Positions 59,541 to 64,000 of a stretch of 64,000 bases of DNA are shown piece by piece; position 1 is the stretch's first letter, and every line of letters begins with the position of its first letter. Location of the stretch: positions 4,338,473 to 4,402,472 of the forward strand of contig CP075528.1 of the NCBI GenBank assembly GCA_025808875.1, written 5' to 3'. Source of the stretch: Enhydrobacter sp. (lineage in GTDB: Bacteria > Pseudomonadota > Alphaproteobacteria > Reyranellales > Reyranellaceae). A model generated the notes under the pieces. The model had not been told where the DNA came from, searched no databases, and worked only from the letters and a program-made list of their open reading frames with translations. The position numbers and the translations under genes are program-made.

Positions 59541-62180
59541 TCACAGGGACACCGCACGCCGGCGGAAACGCTGGCGGATCACCTCGGCCACGGTGTTGAC
59601 CACGAAGGTGATGGCGAACAGCGTCAGCGCCGCCAGGAACAGCATGCGGTAGAGCGAGTCGTTGCGCACGGCCTCGGGGAGCTCGACGGCGATGTTCGCC
59701 GACAAGGCGCGCAATCCGTTGAAGATGTTCATGTCGAGGATCGGCGTATTGCCGGCCGCCATCACCACGATCATGGTCTCGCCGACGGCGCGGCCCATGC
59801 CGATCATGACCGCCGCGAACACACCGCTCGCAGCCGTTGGCAGGATGACCTTGGTCGCGGTCTGCCATTGCGTCGCGCCGCAAGCCAGAGAGGCGCCGCG
59901 CAGGTGCTCGGGCACGGAATTCAGCGCGTCCTCGGCGATTGTGTAAATGATCGGGATCACGGCGAAGCCCATGGCGAAACCCACCACCAGCGTGTTGCGC
60001 TGGACGTAGGTGTCGATCATGCCGCCGCGCGGGTCGTATCCCACGCCCGACAGCAGCGTCGACACGACATAGGCCAGCAGCAGCGCCGCCAGGATCACCG
60101 CGAGCCAGCGTCCGCCGTCGATCGCCGCCGATCGGGTGCGTCCGGCACGTCGCAGCAACTCGTCGATGCGGGGCCCGGGACCGAAGCGGCGCAACCCGCG
60201 GGAGACGGCGACGAAGGCGATCGGCAGCAGGATGACGGTGAGGAACGGCACCGGCGAACCCTGATCGCGATTCACCCAGGCCTTGAAGTCGCCGGCGAAC
60301 ATCAGGCTCTCGAGCGGTCCGCCCAGCACGCCGGCCAACCAGATGCCGAACGCCAGAGCGACGAACATCAGCGCGAAGCGGGGCACACCGCTCAGCCGAA
60401 TGGCCTGGGTTTGCGGCATGAACTGCCACAGATAGGCAGCTGCGATCAGCGACAGCGGCACGAAGACAAAGGCCAGCAAGACGCTGGCGATCTGCGTCTC
60501 GACGATGGGGGCGACGATCAGCGCGGCGATGAAGCCCAGCACCACCGACGGCAGCGACGCCATCATCTCCATCGCCGGCTTGACCACCGAACGCACCGTC
60601 GGGTGGAGGAACTCGGAAGTGAAGATCGCTGCCGCCAGAGCGATCGGCACCGCCATCAGGAGAGCGTAGAAGGTCGACTTCAGGGTGCCGAAGATCAGCG
60701 GCACGAGTGAGAATTTCGGCTCGAACGAATCGGTGCCGGACGACGACTGCCAAGTGTACTCGGGGCCCTGGTAGCCTTCGTACCAGACCTTGCCGAAGAT
60801 CGACGACAGCGTCGTCTCCGGGTGTGGAATCGAGACGTTCCACTCGACGTAGCGGCCGCCGTCGGCGATCGCCAGCACCGCGTCGTCTCGCGGCGCGAAG
60901 GCGACCGCCTTGTAGTCGGCGGCGCCGAAGTCGGCGGGCGGCCTGAGCTTGAGAAGCGTCTGCTCGGTGGTGCTGTGCCGCACCCAGACCTCGCCCCTGG
61001 AATCGGCGGTGACGAACATCTTGCTGCGCTTGGACACGTCCATCGCCACGATGCCCGCGCCCTGCTTCTCGAGCCGATGGGCGCGCACCAGTGTGTAGCC
61101 GTCGGTCGACTGTGTTCCCGTTCTTTGCAGCCGGAAGTAGATGTCGACGGAACCGTCGGACGCGCCGACGACCAGCGACTGTTCGCCGATCAGGAAGGAA
61201 AATGCCGTGAGCTTCACGCCCTGGGGGAGCAGATTGACGGTTTCCGCGAGCCTGGGCTGATTCATGTTGCGGGTGTCGTAGCGGTGCACGCGTCCCGAGC
61301 GCTCGGCGATGTAGACCTGGTCGGCCTTCTCCGTCATCAACACCGCGGCCACCGACGTGCCTTCCGGCAAGGCGGGCAGCGTCGAAGTCACGATGTTGGT
61401 GGTTTCCTTGCGCGTCAGCAGGTTGACCTTGGTCTCGGCGAAGCTCAGACGCGCCACACCCTTTTCGTCGACAGTGACGAAGGCACGGGTCGGCCGCTCG
61501 ACGGTGCCGCCCACCCGATAGTCGACCGCCACGATCGCCGCACCAGGCGCGACTTCCTGCGGATCGGCGATGGAGGCCGAGACTGAAATCGAGCGCGCCT
61601 GATTGCCGGGCAACTCGCTGAAGACGTGGCGGCCGTCGGTGCGATCCTTCCCCCCCAGCAGGGTGGCGTTGGGCGGCACGTCCCTGGCCGGCAGTACCTT
61701 GACGTCGAAGCCAATCTTCCCGAATCGAACGGTCCCGTCGGCGAAGCCGAAGGCGATGTCGCCCGTCGCGATGGTGCGGGCGAAGGCGGTGGCCCGTTTG
61801 CCGCCGAAATCCATGCTCGGCGCCTCGATGGCCTTGCCCGTGGGAACATGAAATGCCGCAGGATCGCCGGCAGTCGTGAGGGCGACGGACAAGGTTCGAT
61901 ACTCGTCCATGCGATCCATCACCACGTCGCCGGGCTTCTCTGCGGCGCGAGCGGCGACTGTCTCGACGACGGACCCGCCGGTGAACAGCGGCACCACGAC
62001 CTCGAGCAAGAAGACCATGATGCCGAAGACGGCGAGGATCACGCCGAGGCCGCCTACGGTGATGATCCAGTCGGCCGCCTTGTCGGCGAGGATGACGGAG
62101 CGCTTCGTCGCCTTGTCGCGTCTGCCCACCAGGGCCGAGGCACCGCCCCCCTTGGCAGCGCTGGCTGCGTCCTGCGGCAT
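59541..62180 (-). CDS. pstC: Phosphate ABC transporter permease PstC with periplasmic beta-propeller domain
   Basis: An 879-residue permease, against about 300-320 for ordinary PstC. TM1 lies at about 37-60. Residues of about 65-480 look like a WD40/YVTN-type propeller (VYIAERSGRVHRYDTRN, LVVGASDGSVDIYF, MFVTADSRGEVWVRHSTTE), and TM helices resume near residue 505. The core motif GATQWQTATKVILP and the C-terminal helices are complete. The propeller would sit in the periplasm and could contact PstS. Start 62180 gives MPQDAASAAK. Confidence 0.9.
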   Translation of the reverse strand: MPQDAASAAKGGGASALVGRRDKATKRSVILADKAADWIITVGGLGVILAVFGIMVFLLEVVVPLFTGGSVVETVAARAAEKPGDVVMDRMDEYRTLSVALTTAGDPAAFHVPTGKAIEAPSMDFGGKRATAFARTIATGDIAFGFADGTVRFGKIGFDVKVLPARDVPPNATLLGGKDRTDGRHVFSELPGNQARSISVSASIADPQEVAPGAAIVAVDYRVGGTVERPTRAFVTVDEKGVARLSFAETKVNLLTRKETTNIVTSTLPALPEGTSVAAVLMTEKADQVYIAERSGRVHRYDTRNMNQPRLAETVNLLPQGVKLTAFSFLIGEQSLVVGASDGSVDIYFRLQRTGTQSTDGYTLVRAHRLEKQGAGIVAMDVSKRSKMFVTADSRGEVWVRHSTTEQTLLKLRPPADFGAADYKAVAFAPRDDAVLAIADGGRYVEWNVSIPHPETTLSSIFGKVWYEGYQGPEYTWQSSSGTDSFEPKFSLVPLIFGTLKSTFYALLMAVPIALAAAIFTSEFLHPTVRSVVKPAMEMMASLPSVVLGFIAALIVAPIVETQIASVLLAFVFVPLSLIAAAYLWQFMPQTQAIRLSGVPRFALMFVALAFGIWLAGVLGGPLESLMFAGDFKAWVNRDQGSPVPFLTVILLPIAFVAVSRGLRRFGPGPRIDELLRRAGRTRSAAIDGGRWLAVILAALLLAYVVSTLLSGVGYDPRGGMIDTYVQRNTLVVGFAMGFAVIPIIYTIAEDALNSVPEHLRGASLACGATQWQTATKVILPTAASGVFAAVMIGMGRAVGETMIVVMAAGNTPILDMNIFNGLRALSANIAVELPEAVRNDSLYRMLFLAALTLFAITFVVNTVAEVIRQRFRRRAVSL

Positions 62181-62267
62181 TCCGATCCCCCCGTCCCTGC
62201 TACGCTGCGGCCCACCGGCCGCGATGACGGCGGCCGGCTTGTACCGGCCGCCGCGTTACATCCGATG

Positions 62268-63245
62268 CTACTTGATCTTCATCGCCTTGAGGTCGTCCTC
62301 GGCGATCGCCGACGTGACCGGGAAATAGCCGTCCTTGACGGTCGCGGCCTGGCCTTCCTTCGAGTAGATGAACTTGATGAACTCCGCCCGCACCGGCTCG
62401 ACCGGCTGGTTGGGATTGATGTTGGTGTAGATGTAGAGGAAGCGAGCCAGCGGGTACTCGCCCGCATAGGCCATCTCGGCCGTCGCCTCGATGCACTTGC
62501 CACCGGACTTGGCCGACAGCGGGACGGCCTTGACGTCGGCGGTCTTGTAGCCGATGCCCGAGTAGCCGATGGCGAACTTGTCGGAGGCGATGCCCTGCAC
62601 CACCGTCGACGAGCCGGGCTGTTCCTTCACCGAGTCCTTGTAGTCGCCATTGAACAGCGCGACTTCCTTGAAGTAGCCGTAGGTGCCCGAAGCCGAATTG
62701 CGGCCGTAGAGCGAGATCGGCTTGTTCGCCCATTCGCCCTCGACGCCGAGCTGCGACCAGGTCGTGATGTCCTTGTCGTTGCCGCCCTTGCGCGTCTTGG
62801 AGAAGATCGCGTCGACTTGCTGCAGCGACAGGCACTTGATCGGATTGTCCTTGTGGACGAACACAGCGAGCGCGTCGACGGCGCTGCGGATCACCATCGG
62901 CTTGTAGCCATACTTCTTTTCGAAGGCGTCGATCTCGGCGCCCTTCATCGGACGCGACATCGGCCCGAACTGGGCCGTGCCGGCGACGAGGGCCGGTGGC
63001 GCCGTCGAGGAACCCTTGCCCTCGATCTCGATCTTCACGTTCGGGTACATCTTGTTGAAGCCCTCGGCCCACAACGTCATCAGATTGTTGAGGGTGTCCG
63101 AGCCGATCGACTTCAGATTGCCCGAGATGCCGCTGACCGGCTTGTAATTCGGCAGCTTGGGATCGATGCCCTCTGCCTGGCCCGGCGCGGCCATTCCGAA
63201 GACCATCGCGGCAGTGGCCGCGGAAAGCACGATACGACGTTTCAT
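62268..63245 (-). CDS. pstS: Phosphate-binding periplasmic protein PstS
   Basis: A 325-residue secreted protein. The signal peptide runs from MKRRIVLSAATAAMVFG to about residue 24 (GQAEG). Phosphate-contact regions IGSDTLNNLMTLW (about 47-59), KGSSTAPPALVAGTAQFGPM and YGRNSASGTYGYFKE are clear. The start at 63245 has AGAGGAGG three to four bases upstream. A Pho box lies 67-84 bases before it, so it leads the phosphate operon. Confidence 0.94.
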   Translation of the reverse strand: MKRRIVLSAATAAMVFGMAAPGQAEGIDPKLPNYKPVSGISGNLKSIGSDTLNNLMTLWAEGFNKMYPNVKIEIEGKGSSTAPPALVAGTAQFGPMSRPMKGAEIDAFEKKYGYKPMVIRSAVDALAVFVHKDNPIKCLSLQQVDAIFSKTRKGGNDKDITTWSQLGVEGEWANKPISLYGRNSASGTYGYFKEVALFNGDYKDSVKEQPGSSTVVQGIASDKFAIGYSGIGYKTADVKAVPLSAKSGGKCIEATAEMAYAGEYPLARFLYIYTNINPNQPVEPVRAEFIKFIYSKEGQAATVKDGYFPVTSAIAEDDLKAMKIK

Positions 63246-63311
63246 GGGACCTCCTCTGTCTCGCCCGCGGAGAGTCCTAGGGAAGCGACAAGAAGGGACT
63301 ATTTCGGAAAG

Positions 63312-63329
63312 GTTACAGTTGGATGACAC
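63312..63329 (-). promoter_or_regulatory. Pho box upstream of pstS
   Basis: On the minus strand GTGTCAT-CCAA-CTGTAAC, two 7-base repeats 4 bases apart, each one base from the consensus CTGTCA(T/C). An AAATAG hexamer about ten bases downstream could serve as the -10. This is the expected binding site for PhoB. Confidence 0.8.
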
Positions 63330-63462
63330 GGCCTGCTCACCATCGTCGCGCCTGTGGGTGGATCGGCCGCGGCCGCGGTGCGAGCTTTCCACCATCCCTC
63401 CGCGGGCGCCGTCCGCTTCAATGGGCCATCTGGTCGATTATCCATTAAAATCAATGACTTGT

Positions 63463-63493
63463 GATGTCTCACGGAAGACACCGGTGAGACATC
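63463..63493. repeat. 10-base-arm hairpin in the phoR-pstS gap
   Basis: Arms GATGTCTCAC (63463-63472) and GTGAGACATC (63484-63493) around an 11-base loop. It could close the phoR transcript, but the minus-strand sequence after it is only moderately T-rich, so termination is uncertain. Confidence 0.5.
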
Positions 63494-63571
63494 GGCCGTT
63501 GCGGCCCGTAGATGAGTGAGACGTCGAACTGCCTTTGCTCCGGCCAGAACGACCCTGATGCGGCGGCGCGT

Positions 63572-64000
63572 TCAGCGGGCGGCGGCGACCGGCAGGACGA
63601 CGGTGAAGACCGAGCCCTCGCCCGGTGTGCTGCGGATCTCGAGGCGGCCGCGATGGCGGTTGACGACGTGCTTGACGATGGCGAGGCCGAGGCCGGTGCC
63701 GCCGAGCTGGCGCGAGCGCGCCGAATCGACTCGATAGAAGCGTTCGGTGAGTCGCGGCAGGTGGCCGGCGGCGATGCCCTCGCCCCGGTCGGCGACGGCG
63801 ACGGCGATCCAGTCGCCACCGAGCGGCCGCGCCGTCACGGTGACCGCCGTCGCCGCGCGAGCGTACTTGAGCGCGTTGTCGATCAGGTTCTGGAACACGA
63901 TGGTGAGTTCGTCGGCGTCGCCGCGCACCGACGGCAGGTTCGCCTCGATGGCGAGATCCAGCGCGACATCGCGCTGGCTGGCCTTGAGCTGCAGCAGGTC
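63572..64000 (-). CDS. phoR: Sensor histidine kinase, probably PhoR, C-terminal part
   Basis: The last 142 codons of a kinase that begins beyond the window. It carries the ATP-binding domain: N box NLIDNALKYA, G1 DRGEGIAAG and G2 GGTGLGLAIVKHVV. Position before pstS in a pst-pho operon identifies PhoR, which phosphorylates PhoB when phosphate is scarce. The frame is open to 64000, so the GTG inside the visible part is not a start. Confidence 0.88.
   Translation of the reverse strand, partial: DLLQLKASQRDVALDLAIEANLPSVRGDADELTIVFQNLIDNALKYARAATAVTVTARPLGGDWIAVAVADRGEGIAAGHLPRLTERFYRVDSARSRQLGGTGLGLAIVKHVVNRHRGRLEIRSTPGEGSVFTVVLPVAAAR

Larger units (their letters stand above)
63246..63571. other. 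326-base phoR-pstS intergenic region
   Basis: It contains the Pho box (63312-63329), the 63463-63493 hairpin and a short AT-rich stretch at about 63437-63460. I see no coding frame supported by a ribosome site. Confidence 0.6.

Overview
The window is high-GC, densely packed DNA with many 4-base ATGA/GTGA start-stop overlaps. It looks like the chromosome of an alphaproteobacterium. Evidence for this is the order aroA-cmk-rpsA-ihfB-lapA, the TIGR02300-type FYDLN protein, the FixL/FixJ/FixK oxygen-sensing chain feeding ccoNOQP-ccoGHIS, and an elaborate pst-pho operon. The gene content resembles environmental Rhodospirillales or Reyranella-like bacteria, but I hold that placement loosely. I saw no prophage, insertion sequence, CRISPR array or rRNA.

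Region 1 (1-19014) is a catabolic island. Reading leftwards from 16370, all on the minus strand, are: a MarR regulator, a FAD subunit, a fused 2Fe-2S/molybdopterin hydroxylase, a 6-hydroxynicotinate-reductase-like Fe-S protein, a UPF0280 (ApbE-like) protein, an NTF2-like protein, a branched-chain-type ABC importer (binding protein, fused LivH-LivM permease, LivG, LivF), a hydantoinase-A-like protein and two enolase-superfamily enzymes. The set suggests uptake, hydroxylation, reduction and opening of an N-heterocycle. A CaiB/BaiF CoA-transferase diverges from it and an ornithine-cyclodeaminase-like gene converges on the CoA-transferase. Every non-overlapping junction in the importer half of the operon holds a palindromic element.

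Region 2 (19011-24450) is housekeeping: lapA, ihfB, rpsA (with a strong terminator), cmk, aroA, a TIGR02300 protein and tRNA-Ala(GGC) with its own terminator.

Region 3 (24470-48411) is a microoxic-respiration island. It holds a FixK-type regulator, a lone receiver protein, FixJ, the haem-PAS kinase FixL, an SbmA/BacA-like membrane protein, glucokinase, a GH1 glucosidase, a CBS-BON protein, a 71-residue protein, HemN, a universal stress protein, a TauE/SafE-like protein, Hsp20, a DUF2189 protein, ccoNOQP-ccoGHIS, a beta-CASP nuclease and a thymidine/AMP-phosphorylase-like enzyme. Six intergenic sites match TTGA-N6-xCAA: five carry the exact TTGA-N6-TCAA form and one carries GCAA. They sit where a FixK/FNR activator would bind, so the sequence itself outlines the regulon.

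Region 4 (48490-55313) is mixed: a CobW-type metal GTPase with a WD40 partner, a Bcr/CflA exporter, a MoeB/ThiF-like E1 with an overlapping DsrE-like protein, an adenosine-kinase-type PfkB sugar kinase and an AmpG-like permease.

Region 5 (55480-64000) is the phosphate operon phoR(partial)-pstS-pstC-pstA-pstB-phoU-phoB on the minus strand, with a recognisable Pho box before pstS. Both permeases carry large extra domains outside the membrane.
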